Shown here piece by piece: positions 39,790 through 51,503 of a stretch of DNA of 64,000 nucleotides. Below the pieces are notes generated by a model, which worked only from the letters and a program-made list of their open reading frames with translations, did no database searches and was not told the DNA's origin. The position numbers and the translations under genes are program-made. The stretch lies in NCBI RefSeq assembly GCF_035594125.1, contig NW_026973729.1, forward strand, positions 453,102-517,101. The letters are read 5' to 3'. Origin of the DNA: Scylla paramamosain. Its lineage: Eukaryota; Arthropoda; Malacostraca; Decapoda; Portunidae. Within the stretch, counting starts at the first letter, position 1, and each line of letters opens with the position of its first letter.

Positions 39790-41392
39790 GGACATTACGA
39801 GAAACGTGTATTATGAGTGTTTTTTTAAGTTCCTTAAGTACCAAAAAGCTAAAACCCACAAATAACACTCTTTATTTAGAAAATAAAAAAAAAATAAAAA
39901 AAAATAGGAATTTTTTTTTTCCTTATTCATCTTCATAGTACCGAGATGACAAAATTTTGGGAAAATTCAGGGCAATCATATGATAATAGAATATTAACAA
40001 AAAAGTTAATTTCAGCTTTTTTTTTCGGACTGTTATGTACCAAACCCTAAAGTGCATGCAAAGCCTCCAATATGAGGAAATTAAACGACCTTATCAGAAA
40101 TCTGTGTTTAGAGTGTTTTTTTTTTTTGCATTTTAGGCACTAAAACGATAAATAATGAGGAACTCACTGTATATAGGAATCCAAAACAAAGTGACTGAAA
40201 ACGTGTCTTCTCAGTGTTTTACTTAGAAAAACGCTAAAACGGATGCAAAGCAACCAATATGTTTTTGAGCTTGTTACCTATAAAAAACTCGAAAATTGAT
40301 GCAAAGCACTCTATATTGGGAAACAAAAGGACATTGCAAGAAAAGTGTATAATGAGTGTTTTATAGTTCAAAAGAACCACAAGGCAAAAAACGCAAAATC
40401 TCGTGTATATGGAGAGGTTTCCTAGATACAAAAATGCTAAACTCATGTATAACACTCCTAATTGAGAAACAGACAACCTTAAAAAATGCGTGTATTTTGA
40501 GTGCTTTTCACATTCTTAGTTACCAAAACCCCAAATTCAATGCGGAAATAGATTTGTGGGAAAAAAAAAAGACTTTACCAGAAAAGTGTCTTTTGAGTAT
40601 TTTGAGCGTGATAGGCAATAAAGCACTAAAAAGGAGGGCCATCACATTACATTGGAGGAAAACAAATTTTTACCAAGAACTTGCCTTTAAGTGTTTTTGA
40701 GCTCCTTATATACCAAAACACTAAAAGGCATGCAAAACACTCTTTATGGTGAAAAAGAATAATATTACCAAAAACATGTATTTTGAGTGTTTTTGATCAT
40801 GTTACCAATGAAAACGCTTAAATACATGCAAAGAACACTATTTTTGGGAAACGAAAGGAGATTACGAGAAATGTGTATTATGAGTGTTTTTAAGTTTATT
40901 AATTACCAAAAAGCTAAAATCCACAAATAACACTCTTTATTGAGAAACAATAAATAAATAAAAAATATTTTTTTTTTCTTTCTTATTCATCTTCACAGGT
41001 ACCAAGATGCAAAAATTCGGGCAAAATTCATTATAAAATACATTATAAAAAAGTTAAATTTAGCTTTTTTTTCGGACTGTTATGTACCAAACCCCTAAAG
41101 TGCATGCAAAGCCACCTATATGGGGAAATTAAACGTCTTTGCCAGAAAACAGTCTTATGAGTGTTTTTCAGCATCTTAGGAACCAACACGATAAATAACA
41201 TGGAAGTCAATCTATATGGGAATCCGAAACAAAATTACTGAAAACGTGTCTTTTCGGTGTTTTACGTAGAAAACGCTAAAAAGAATGCAAACCAACCAAA
41301 ATAGAATAACATTACCAAAAAGGTATATTTTGAGTGTTTTTGAAATTGTTACCTACAAAAAACGCGAAAATAGATGGAAAGCACTCTATATA

Positions 41393-41422
41393 GGGAAGCA
41401 AAAGGCACCAAAAAGCATGTTA
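41393..41422 (+). other. Chimeric deletion junction, copy 3
   Basis: gaagcaaaaggcaccaaaaagc then atgttaggtacc: the same slot M5-to-M3 join as at 8650. Confidence 0.85.
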
Positions 41423-42028
41423 GGTACCAAAACGATAAATAGTATGAAAGTCACTCTATATGGAAATCCAAAACAAAATTACTGGAAACATGTCTTTTAA
41501 AAAATTTACGTAAAAAACGCTAAAACGCATGCAAACTAACCAATATGAAGAAATAGAATAACATTACCAAAAAACTATATTTTGTGTGTTCTTGAGCTTG
41601 TTATATGAAAAAAAAAAACGCGAAAATGGATGCAAAGCACTCTATATAAGGAAAAGAAAGGACATAACGAGAAACGTGTATAATGAGTGTTTTATAGTCT
41701 CACTAGAATCACAAGGCAAAAAACGCAAAAACTCGACTGTATGGAGAAGTTTCTAGGATACCAAAATAATGAAACTCATGAATAATCAATAACTAATCAA
41801 GAAACAGAACAACCTTACTAAATGCGTGAATTTTGAGTGTTTTTTTTACATTGTTAGTTATCAAAACCACAAATTCCATGCGAAACTAGCTTTATGTGGG
41901 AAAAAAATGACATTACCAGAAAAGTGCCTTTGAAAAGTTTTTGAGCGTGTTAGGCAATAAAGCACTAAAAAGCAGGACAATCACAATACATGGGAATAAA
42001 ACCAACTTTTTCGAAAAACTTGCCTTTA

Positions 42029-42053
42029 ATGTTTTTGACACGCATTTAGTAAG
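42029..42053. other. Strand-switch junction J1, copy 4
   Basis: aatgtttttga joined to cacgcatttagtaag at 42038/42039. It is 6344 bp beyond copy 3. Confidence 0.88.
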
Positions 42054-42492
42054 GTTGCTCTGTTTCTCAATTAAGAGTGTTATTCATGAGTTTCAGCATA
42101 TACACGAGTTTTTGCGTTTTTTGCCTTGTGGTTTTTTTGAACTATAAAACATTCATTATACACTTTTCTCGCAATGTCCCTTTGTTTCCCAATATAGAGT
42201 GCTTTGTATCAATTTTTTGAGCTTTTTTTTGTAGGTAACAAGCTCAAAAACACTCAAAATATACATTTTTGGTAATGTTTTTCTGCTTCTTGATATTGGT
42301 TGGTTTGCATCAGTTTTAGCGTTTTTCTACGTAAAACACTGAGAAGACACATTTTCAGTAGTTTTCTTTTGGATTCCCACATAGAGTGAGTTCCTTATTA
42401 TTTATCGTTTTGGTGCCTAATATGCAGAAAAACACTCAAAAGACAGATTTCTCGTAAGGTCTTTAATTTCCTCATATGGGACACTTTGCATG
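42039..42492 (-). repeat. Inverted cassette 4 (454 bp)
   Basis: Carries the slot M7 deletion seen in cassette 1 (gagtttcagcat joined to atacacgag), but keeps slots M5 and M6. Its right-hand neighbour at 42493 matches the right-hand neighbour of cassette 1, consistent with common descent of cassettes 1 and 4. Confidence 0.88.
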
Positions 42493-42505
42493 TCTTTTCA
42501 GTGAT
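42481..42505. other. Strand-switch junction J2, copy 4
   Basis: acactttgcatg joined to tcttttcagtg near 42492. It shares the cagtg variant with copy 1. Confidence 0.86.
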
Positions 42506-44634
42506 TTTGAGCGTGTAACGCAATAAAGCACTAAAAGTCAGGGCAATCTCATTACATGGGAATAAAACCAAATTTTACCAAGAACTTGCCTTTAAGTGTT
42601 TTTGAGCTCCTTACGTACCAAAACGCTAAAACGCATGCAAAATACATTTTATGGAGAAACAGAATTACATTACCAAATACATGTATTTTGAGTGTTTTTG
42701 ATCATGTTATCTATAAAAACGCTTAAATACATGGAAAGAACATTATGTTTGGGAAACGAAAGAACATTACGAGAAACGTGTATTATGGGTGATTTTTAAG
42801 TTCCTTCAGTACCAAAAAGCTAAAACCCACAAATAACACTCTTTAGAAAATAAATATATAATGAATAAAAAAATAATAAAATGGGATTTTTTTTTTTTTG
42901 TTATTTATCTTCATAGGTACCGAGATGCCAAAATTCTGCCAAAATTCAGGGAATTTATGTGGAAAAAAGAACATTATCATATAAGTTAATTATAACTTTT
43001 TTTCGGATTGTTATGTACCAAACCCTAAACAGCATGCAAAGCCACCTATATAGGGAAGTTAAACGACTTTACCAGAAACCTGTCTTTTCATTGTTTTTCA
43101 GCATGTTAGGCACCAAAACGATAAATCATTTGGAAGTCAGTCAATATATGAATCCAAAAGAAAATTACTGAAAACGTGTCTTTTCAGTGTTTTACGTAGA
43201 AAAACGCTAAAGCAGATACAAACCATGCTATATGAAGAAATAGAATAACATTACCAAAAAGATATATTTTGAGTGTTTTTGAGCTTGTTACCTACAAAAA
43301 ATGCAAAAATGGATGTAAAGCACTCTATATTAGGAAACAAAAGGACATTACGAGAAACGTGTATAATGAGTGTTTTATAGTTTTAAAAGAACCACAAGGC
43401 AATAAACGCAAAAACTCGTGTATATAGGGAAATTTCTTACATACCAAAATGAATAAATGCATGAATAACACTTTTAATAGATAAACAGAACTACCTTACC
43501 AAATTGTGTATTTTCAGTGTTTTTCCCATCGTTAGTTACGAAAATGCCAAATTACATGCGAAACTAGCTTCATGTGGGAAAAAAAAATGATATTACCAGA
43601 AAAGTGTCTTTTGAGTGTTTTTCAGCGTGATATGGAACAAAGCACTAAAAATAAGAACGATCATATTACATGGGAATAAAACCAACTTTTACGAAGAATT
43701 TTTTAACTCCTTATATACCAAACCGCTAAAACGCATGGAAAACAAATTTTTATGGAAAAACAGAATAACATATACCAAAAACATGTATTTTTAGTGTTTT
43801 TGATCATGTTATCTTTAAAAACGCTTAAGTACATGCAAAGAACATTATGTTTGGGAAAAAAAAAAGAACATTAGGAGAAGCGTGTATTATGAGTGTTTTT
43901 TTAAGTTCCTTAAGTACCAAAAAGCTAAAACACACAAATAACATTGTTTATTAAAAAAAAAATAATTAAATAAATAAATAAAAAAATAAAATAAAATAAA
44001 TAGTTTTTTTTTTTTCATTCATCTTCAAAGGTGCCAAATGCCAAAATTCCAGAAATGGAATGCCAGAGATGCCATAGTTCTGGGAAAATTCAGGGCAATT
44101 ATGTGATAAAAAAGAATATTATCAAAAAAATTAATTTCAACTTTTTTTTTCGGACTGTTACATAACCCCTAAAGTGCATGCAAAATTAAACGACCTTACC
44201 AGAAATCTGTGTTTTTAGTGTTTTTTAGCATGTTAGGCACAAAAACGATAAATAATAAGGAACTCACTCTATATGGGAATCCAAAACAAAGTTACTGAAA
44301 ACGTGTCTTCTCAGTGTTTTACGTAGAAACACGTTAAAACGGATGGAAACCAACCAATATCAAGAAATAGAAAAACGTTACCAAAAAGGTATATTTTGAG
44401 TGTTTTTGAGCTTTTTACCTACAAAAAACGCGAAAATTGATGCAAAACACTCTATATTGGGAAAGAAAAGGACATTGCAAGAAAAGTGTATAATAAGTGT
44501 TTTATAGTTCAAAAAAACACAAGGCAAAAAACGCAAAAACTCGTGTATATGGAGAAGCTTCCTAAATACTAAAATGCTGAAACTCATGAATAACACTCTT
44601 AATTAAGAAACAGAACAACCTTACTAAATGCGTG
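42493..44634 (+). repeat. Plus-oriented block 7
   Basis: Two units with M1 boxes near 42906 (g) and 44020 (e-like). It follows 9584 to about 11750 closely: both share gtgatttttaagttccttcag in M12 and a ctctttagaaaa ending. The box at 44030-44085 is locally scrambled. The block ends at J1, where the homologous region near 11740 instead continues as ordinary plus array. Confidence 0.88.
44030..44085 (+). repeat. Scrambled M1 box
   Basis: Three gatgcc or aatgcc-like copies lie within about 50 bp, with the palindrome-like ttccagaaatggaa between them. The normal order is restored at ctgggaaaattcaggg. Confidence 0.8.
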
Positions 44635-44645
44635 TCAAAAACACT
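44620..44645. other. Strand-switch junction J1, copy 5 (no paired J2)
   Basis: ttactaaatgcgtg joined to tcaaaaacactaaaagg, the exact reverse complement of the other copies. Here the cassette side is the long plus block to the left: sequence continues past the point (near 44180, gtgcatgcaaaatt) where other cassettes end at J2. Confidence 0.88.
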
Positions 44646-46052
44646 AAAAGGCAAGTTCTTCGTAAAAGTTGGTTTTATTCCCATGTAATGTGATTGCCCT
44701 GCTTTTTAGTGCTTTATTGCCTAACACGCTCAAAAACACTCAAAGACACTTTTCTGGTAATGTCATTTTTTTCCCACATAAAGTTAGTTTCGCATGGAAT
44801 TTGGGGTTTTGCTAACTAAGAATGTAAAAAAAAACACTCAAAATACACGCATTTAGTAAGGTTGTTCTGTTTCTTGATTAAGAGTGTTTCAGCATTTTGG
44901 TATCTTAGAAACTTCTCTACACAGACGAATTTTTGCGTTGTTTGCCTTGTGATTCTGGTGAAACTATAAAACACTCATTATACACGTTTCTCGTTATGTC
45001 CTTTTTTTTCCTAATATACAGTGCTTTGCATCCATTTTTGCGGTTTTTTTTTTTTATGTAACAAGCTCAAACACACACAAAATATACTTTTCTGGTAATA
45101 TTATTCTATTTTTTTCATATTGGTTGGTTTGCATCCGTTTTAGCGTTTTTCTACGTAAATCTTTTAAAAGACACGTTTTCAATAATTTTGTTTTGGATTT
45201 CCATATAGAGTGACTTTAATATTATCTATCGTTTTGGTGCCTAACATGCGTAAAAACACTCAAAAGACAGGTTTCTTGTAAAGACGTTAAATTTTCCCAA
45301 ATAGGTGGCTTTGCATACACTTTATGGTTTGGTACATAACTCCAAAAAAAAGGTAAAATTAACTTTTTCGATAATGTTCTTTTTTCGACATAATTTCCCT
45401 GAATTTTGGCAGAATTTTGGCATCTTGGTACCTATTAACATGAATAACAAAAAAATTAAAATGCTATTTTTTTATTTATTTAATTTTTTTCTCTATAAAA
45501 AGTGTTATTTGTAGGTTTTAACGTTTTGGTACTTAAGCAACTTAAAAACATTCATAATACACATTTCTCGTAATGTCCTTTCGTTTCCCAAATATAGGGA
45601 TCTTTGCATGTATTTAAGCGTTTTTATAGGTAACATGATAAAAAACACTCAAAAACACTTGTTTTTCGTAATGTTATTCTGCTTCTCCATAAAGGAGTGT
45701 TTTGCATGCGTTTTAGCGATTTGGTATGTAAGGAGCTGAAAAACACTTCAAGGCAAGTTCTTTGTAAAAGTTGGTTATATTCCAATGTAATATGATTGCC
45801 CTGCTTTTTAGTGCTTTATTGCCTAACACGCTCAAAAACACTCAAAAGACACTTCTGGTAATGTCATTTTTTTCCCTCATAAAGCTAGTTTCGCATGCTA
45901 TTTGAGGTTTTGCTAAGAATGTGAAAAAAACACTCAAAATACACGCATTTCGTAATGTTGTTCTGGTTCTGAATTAAGATTGTTATTCATAAGTTTCAGC
46001 ATTTTGGTGTCTAAGAAACTTCTTTATATACACGACTTTATGCGCTTTTTGC

Positions 46053-46076
46053 CTTGTGGTTCTTGTGAACCACAAG
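46053..46076 (-). repeat. Perfect short inverted repeat in slot M6, copy 2
   Basis: cttgtggttc (46053-46062), loop ttgt, gaaccacaag (46067-46076): 10 bp arms, same inserted variant in a minus array. Confidence 0.9.
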
Positions 46077-46317
46077 TTCTTTTGCCCGAATATAAAAAGA
46101 CACTCATTATAGACGTTTCTCATAATGTCCTTTTCTTTCCCAATAGGGAGTGCTTTGCATTCATTTTCGCGTTTTTTCTAGGTAACAAGCTCAAAAACAC
46201 TCAAAATATACCTTTTTGGTAATGTTATTCTATTTCTTCATATTGGTTGGTTTGCATCTGTTTAACGTTTTTCTACGTAAAACACCGAAAAAACACGTTT
46301 TCAGTAATTTTGTTTTC

Positions 46318-46342
46318 GATTCCCAAAGAATATTGCCAGAAT
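46318..46342 (-). other. Slot M1-to-M3 deletion junction, copy 2
   Basis: Plus-strand text gattcccaaagaatattgcc is the reverse complement of the join at 14265, including the private cgattccc variant. Confidence 0.82.
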
Positions 46343-47754
46343 TTTTGCATCTTAGTACCTATGAAGATGAATAACAAAAAAAAAATTATTTTATTTATTT
46401 TTTTTCTCTATAAAGAGCTTTATTTGTGGGTTTTAGCTTTTTTAGTACTTAAGGAACTTAAAAACACTCATAATACACGTTTCTCGTAATGTCCTTTCGA
46501 TTCCCAAACATAAGGTTCTTTGCATGTATTTAAGCGTTTTTATAAATAACATGATCAAAAACACTCAAAATACATGTTTTTGGTAATGTTACTCTGTTTC
46601 TCCATAAAAGGGTGTTTTTGCATGCGTTTTAGCGTTTTGGTATGTAAGGAGTTAAAAAAAAACCCTTAAAGGCAAGTTCTTCGTAAAAGTTGGTTTTATT
46701 CCCATGTAATATGATTGTTCTGCTTTTTAGTGCTTTGTTGCATATCACGCTCAAAAACACTCAAAAGACACTTTTTTGGTAATATCTAGTTTTTTGCGTT
46801 TTTTGCCTTGTGGTTCGTATGAAACTATAAAACACTCATTGTACACGTTTCTCGTAATGTTCTTTTGTTTCCCAATATTGAGTACTTTCCATCCATTTTC
46901 GCATTTTTTCTAGGTAACAAGTTGAAAAACACTCAAAATATATCTTTTTGGTAAAGTTATTCTATTTCTTCATATTGGTTGGTTTGCATCCGTTTTAGCG
47001 TTTTTCTTCGTAAATCACTGAAAAGACACGTTTTTAGTAATATTGTTGAAATTGCTGAAAAACACTCAAAAGACAGCTTTCTGGTAAAGTCGTGTAATTT
47101 CCCCATATAGGTGGCTTTGCATGCACTTCTGGGTTTGGTACATAATTCCGGAAAAAAGCTATTTTTTTTTTTATATGTCCTTTCATTTCACAGACATAGG
47201 GTTCTTTGCATGTATTTAAGCGTTTTTATAGGTAACATGATCAAAAACACTCAAAATACATGTTTTTGGTAATGTTATTCTGTTTCTCCATAAAGGGTGT
47301 TTTGCATGCGTTTTAGCGTTTTGGTATGTAAGGAGTTAAAAACATTTAAAGGCAAGTTCTTCGTAAAAGTTAGTTTTATTCCTATATAATGTGGTTATTC
47401 TGCTTTTTAGTGCTTTTTTGCATATCACGCTCAAAAACACTCAAAAGACACTTTTCTGATAATGTCATTTTTTTCCCATATAAAGTTAGTTTCGCATGTA
47501 ATTTGGGATTTTCGTAATTAAGAATGTGAAAAACACTCAAAATACATACATTTGGTAAAGTAGTTCTGTTTCTTAATTAAAAGTGTTATTCATGAGTTTT
47601 AGCATTTTGGTATGTAAGACACTTCTCAATATACACGAGTTTTTGCGTTTTTTGTCTTCTGGTTCTTGTGAAACTATAAAAAAATCAATATACACTTTTC
47701 TCTAAATGTCCTTTTGCTTCCCAATACATCCATCCATTTACATCCATTTTCGCG

Positions 47755-47845
47755 TTTTTTGTAGGTAAAAAGCATTATAAACGTTTCTCGTAATGTCCTT
47801 TTGTTTCCCAATATAGAGAGATTTGCATCCATTTTCGCTCAAAAC
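47755..47845 (-). repeat. Internal partial duplication across slots M5-M6
   Basis: Reading plus-strand text, gtaggtaaaaagc of slot M5 is followed directly by attataaacgtttctcgtaatgtcc, a second copy of the M6 start, and then by another catccattttcgc. The unit gained a partial repeat here. Confidence 0.78.
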
Positions 47846-50800
47846 ACAAAAAATACCTTTTTGGTAATATTATTTTATTTCATGATATTGGTTGATTTGC
47901 TTTCTTTTTAGCGTTTTTCTACGTAAAACACTGAAAAGACACGTTTTCAGTAATTTTGTTTTGGATTCCCATACAGAGTGATTTCCATATTATTTATTGT
48001 TTTGGTGCCTAACATACTGAAAAACAGGCAAAAGACAGGTTTCAGGTAAAGTCGTTTAATTTCCCCATATAGGTGGCTCTACATGCACTTTAGGGTTTGG
48101 TACATAACAGTCTGAAAAAAAAGCTAAAATTAACTTTTTATGATATTCTTTTTTCACATAATTTCCCTGAATTTTGCCAAAATTTTGGCATCTCGATACC
48201 TATGAAGATCAATAACAAAAAAAAAAAGCTATTTTTTCATTTATTTATTTTTTCTGTATAAAGAGTGTTATTTGTGGGTTTAAGCTTTTTGGTACTTAAG
48301 GAACGTAAAAACACTCATAATACTCGTTTCTCGTAATGTCCTTTTGTTTCCTAAAGATAAGGTTCTTTACATGTATTGAAGCGTTTTTATAGGTAACATG
48401 ATCAAAAACACTCAAAATATACCTTTTTGGTAATGTTATTCTATTTCTTCATATTGGTTGGTTTCCATCCGTGTTTAGCGTTTTTCTACGTAAACACAGA
48501 AAAGACACGTTTTCAGTAATTTTTGGATTCCCATAAAGAGTGACTTCCATGTTATTTATCGTTTTGATGCCTAACATGCTGAAAAACACTCAAAAGACAG
48601 GTTTCTTGTAAAGTCGTTTAATTTCCCTATATAGGTGGCTTTGCATACACTTTAGGGTTTGGTACATAACAGTCCGAAAAAAAGCTAAAATTAACATCTT
48701 TCATAATATTCTTTTTTCACGTAATCTTCCTGAATTTTGCCAGAATTTTGGCATCTCGTTGCCTATGAAGATCAATAAAAAAATGTTATTTTTCAATTTA
48801 TTTTAATTTATTTATTTTTTTTCTGTATAAAGAGTGTTATTTGTGGGTTTTAGCTTTTTGGTACTTAAGGAACTTATAAACACTCATAATACACATTCCT
48901 CGTAATGTCCTTTTATTCCCAAATATAGGGTTCTTTGCATGTATTTAAGCGTTTTTATTGGTAACAAGCTCAAAAACACTCAAAATACATGTTTTTGATA
49001 ATGTTATTCTGTTTTTCCATACAGGGTGTTTTGCATGGGTTTTAGCGTTTTAGTATGTAAGGAGCTCAAAAAAACTTAAAGGCAAGTTCTTGGTAAAAGT
49101 TGGTTATATTCCCATGTAATGTGATTGCCCTGCTTTTTAATGCTTTATTGCCTAACACGCTGAAAATCACTAAAAAGACACTTTTCTAGTAATTTCATTT
49201 TTTTTCCACAGTTTCGCATGTAATTTGGGGTTTGATCACTAAGAATGTGAAAAAAAACACTCAAAATACACTCATTTCCTAAACTTGTTCTGTTTCTCAA
49301 TTAAGCGTATTATTCATGAGTTTCAGCATTTTGGTATCTAAGAAACTTCTCCATATATACGAGTTTTGCGTTTTTTGCCTTATGGTTTTTCAAAACTCTT
49401 AATACATTCATTATACAATTTTCTTATAATATCCTTTTATTTCCCAATATAGACTGCTTTACATTCATTTTTGCGTTTTTTGTAGGTAACAAGCTCAAAA
49501 AACACTCAACATTTTTGTAATGTTATTCTATTTCTTCATATTGATTGGTTTGCATCCGTTTTACTTTTCTACGCTAAAACTAAAAAGACACGTTTTCAGT
49601 AATATTCTTGAAATTGCTGAAAACACCCAAAGACACGTTTCTTGTAAAGTCGTGTAATTTCCCCATATAGGTGGCTTTGCATGCACTTCCGGGTTTCGTA
49701 CATAACTCCGGAAAAAGCTAAAATCATTTTTTTTGTTTTTTTTTCACATAATTTCCCTGAATTTTCTCAAAATTTTGGCATCTCGTTAACTATGAAGATG
49801 AATAACAAAAAAAAAGATATTTTTTTAATTATTTTTTCTCTATAAAGAGTGTTATTTGTGGGTTTTAGATTTTTGGTACTTAAGGAACTTAAAAATACTC
49901 ATAATACACGATTTTCGTAATGTCCTTTCGTTTCACAAACATAGGGTTCTTTGCATGTATTTAAGCGATTTTATAGGTAACATGATCAAAAACAATCAAA
50001 ATACATGTTTTTGGTAATGTTATTCTGTTTCTTCATAAAGGTTGTTTTGCATGCCTTTAGCGTTTTGGTATGTAAGGAGTTAAAAAACACTTAAAGGCAA
50101 GTTCTTCGTAAAATTTGGTTTTATTCCAATGTAATGTGATTGTTCTGCTTTTTAGTGTTTTGTTGCATATAACGTTCAAAAACACTCAAAAGACACTTTT
50201 CTGGTAATGTCATTTTTTTTCCCCCATAAAGGTAGTTTTGCATGTAATTTGGGATTTTCGTAACTAAGAATGTGAAAAACACTCAAAATACACACATTTG
50301 GTAAGGTAGTTCTGTTTTTCAATTAAAAGTGTTATTCATAAGTTTTAGCGTTTTGGTATGTAAGAAACTTCTCTATATACACGAGTTTTTGCGTTATTTG
50401 CATTGTGGTTCTTGTGAAACTATAAAACACTCATTATACACGTTTCTCGTAATGTCCTTTTGCTTCCCAATATAGAGTGCTTTCCATCCATTTGCGCGTT
50501 TTTTGTAGGTAAAAAGCTAAAAACACTTTTTGGTAATGTTATTCTATTTCTTCATATTTGTTGGTTTGCATCCGTTTTAGCGTTTTTCTACGTAAAACAC
50601 TGAAAAGACACGTTTTCAGTAATTTTGTTTTTGATTCACATATTGACTGACTTCCATATTATTTATCGTTTTGGTGCCTAACATGCTGGAAAACACTGAA
50701 AAGACAGGTTTCTGGTAAAGTCGTTTAACTTCCTTATATAGGTGGCATGCACTTTAGAATTTGGAACATAAAAATCCGAAAAAGAGCTATAATTAACTTT

Positions 50801-51220
50801 TTTGATAATGTTCTTTTTTCCACATAAATTCCCTGAATTTTGGCAGAATTTTGGCGTCTTGGTACCTATGAAAATCAATATAAAAAAAGCTATTTTTTTA
50901 TTTATTTATTTATTTCTCGATATAGAGTGTTATTTATGGATTTTAACGTTTTGTTACTTAAGGAATTTAAAAACGGTCCTAATACACGTTTCTCGTGATG
51001 TCCTTTCGTTTCCCAAACATAGGGTTCTTTGCATGTATTTAAGCGTTTTTATAGATAACATGATCAAAAAGACTTAAAACACATGTTTTTAGTAATGTTA
51101 TTCTGCTTCTCCATTAAGGAGTTTTTTGCATGCGTTTTGGTTTGTAAGGAGGTCAAAAACACTTCAAGGCAAGTTCTTGGTAAAAGTTGGTTTTATTCCC
51201 ATGTAATGTGATTGCCCTGT

Positions 51221-51250
51221 TTTTTTTTTTTTTACATATATATATAATTT
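51221..51250. repeat. Poly-T plus (ta)n replacement in slot M9
   Basis: The usual ctgctttttagtgctttattgcc is replaced by a T run, then acatatatatataa, then tttattgcc. Likely slippage. Confidence 0.88.
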
Positions 51251-51480
51251 ATTGCCTAAAACGCTCAAAAACACTCAAAAGACACTTCTGGTAATGTCAT
51301 TTTTTTTCCAACATAGATTCGCGTTCTATTCAGGGTTTTGCTAAGAATGTGAAAAACACTCAAAATACACGCATTTGGTAAGGTTGTTCTGTTTCTCAAT
51401 TAATATTGTTATTCATGAGTTTCAGCATATTGGTATCTAACAAACTTCTTTATATACACGAATTTTTTGCGTTTTTTGCA

Positions 51481-51503
51481 TAGTAGTTCTTGTGAACCAC
51501 AAG
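51481..51503 (-). repeat. Short inverted repeat in slot M6, copy 3 (decayed)
   Basis: tagtagttc, loop ttgt, gaaccacaag. The left arm carries substitutions relative to copies 2 and 4, so the arms no longer pair fully. Confidence 0.8.

Larger units (their letters stand above)
38801..39925 (+). repeat. Reference ~1.1 kb higher-order unit (type d)
   Basis: Monomer slots, approximate starts: M1 38801 (ttcataggtacc box), M2 38880 (ttcggactgttat element), M3 38976 (cagcatattaggcacc), M4 39074 (ttttacgtagaaa), M5 39160 (gagcttgttacctac), M6 39255 (tataatgag, then ccaaaaggcaaaaaac), M7 39344 (about 60 bp partial, ctgaaactcataaata), M8 39405 (cacattcttagttacc), M9 39502 (aataaagcactaaaaagc), M10 39600 (gagctccttatata), M11 39692 (gatcatgttatc), M12 39790 (aagttccttaagtacc), then an A-rich to T-rich tract near 39880-39925. 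This slot order is kept in almost every unit; departures are deletions or duplications listed separately. Confidence 0.88.
37677..41400 (+). repeat. Ordered run c-d-e-f, copy 4
   Basis: Anchors 37677 (c), 38806 (d), 39925 (e) and 40986 (f). The run ends at the same chimeric junction as copy 1, near 41400. Confidence 0.86.
36145..42038 (+). repeat. Plus-oriented block 6
   Basis: M1 boxes near 36570 (g), 37677 (c), 38806 (d), 39925 (e) and 40986 (f), then a chimeric truncated unit (41400-42038) and J1. This is the cleanest complete example of the g-c-d-e-f-J1 supra-unit of about 6.3 kb. Confidence 0.9.
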
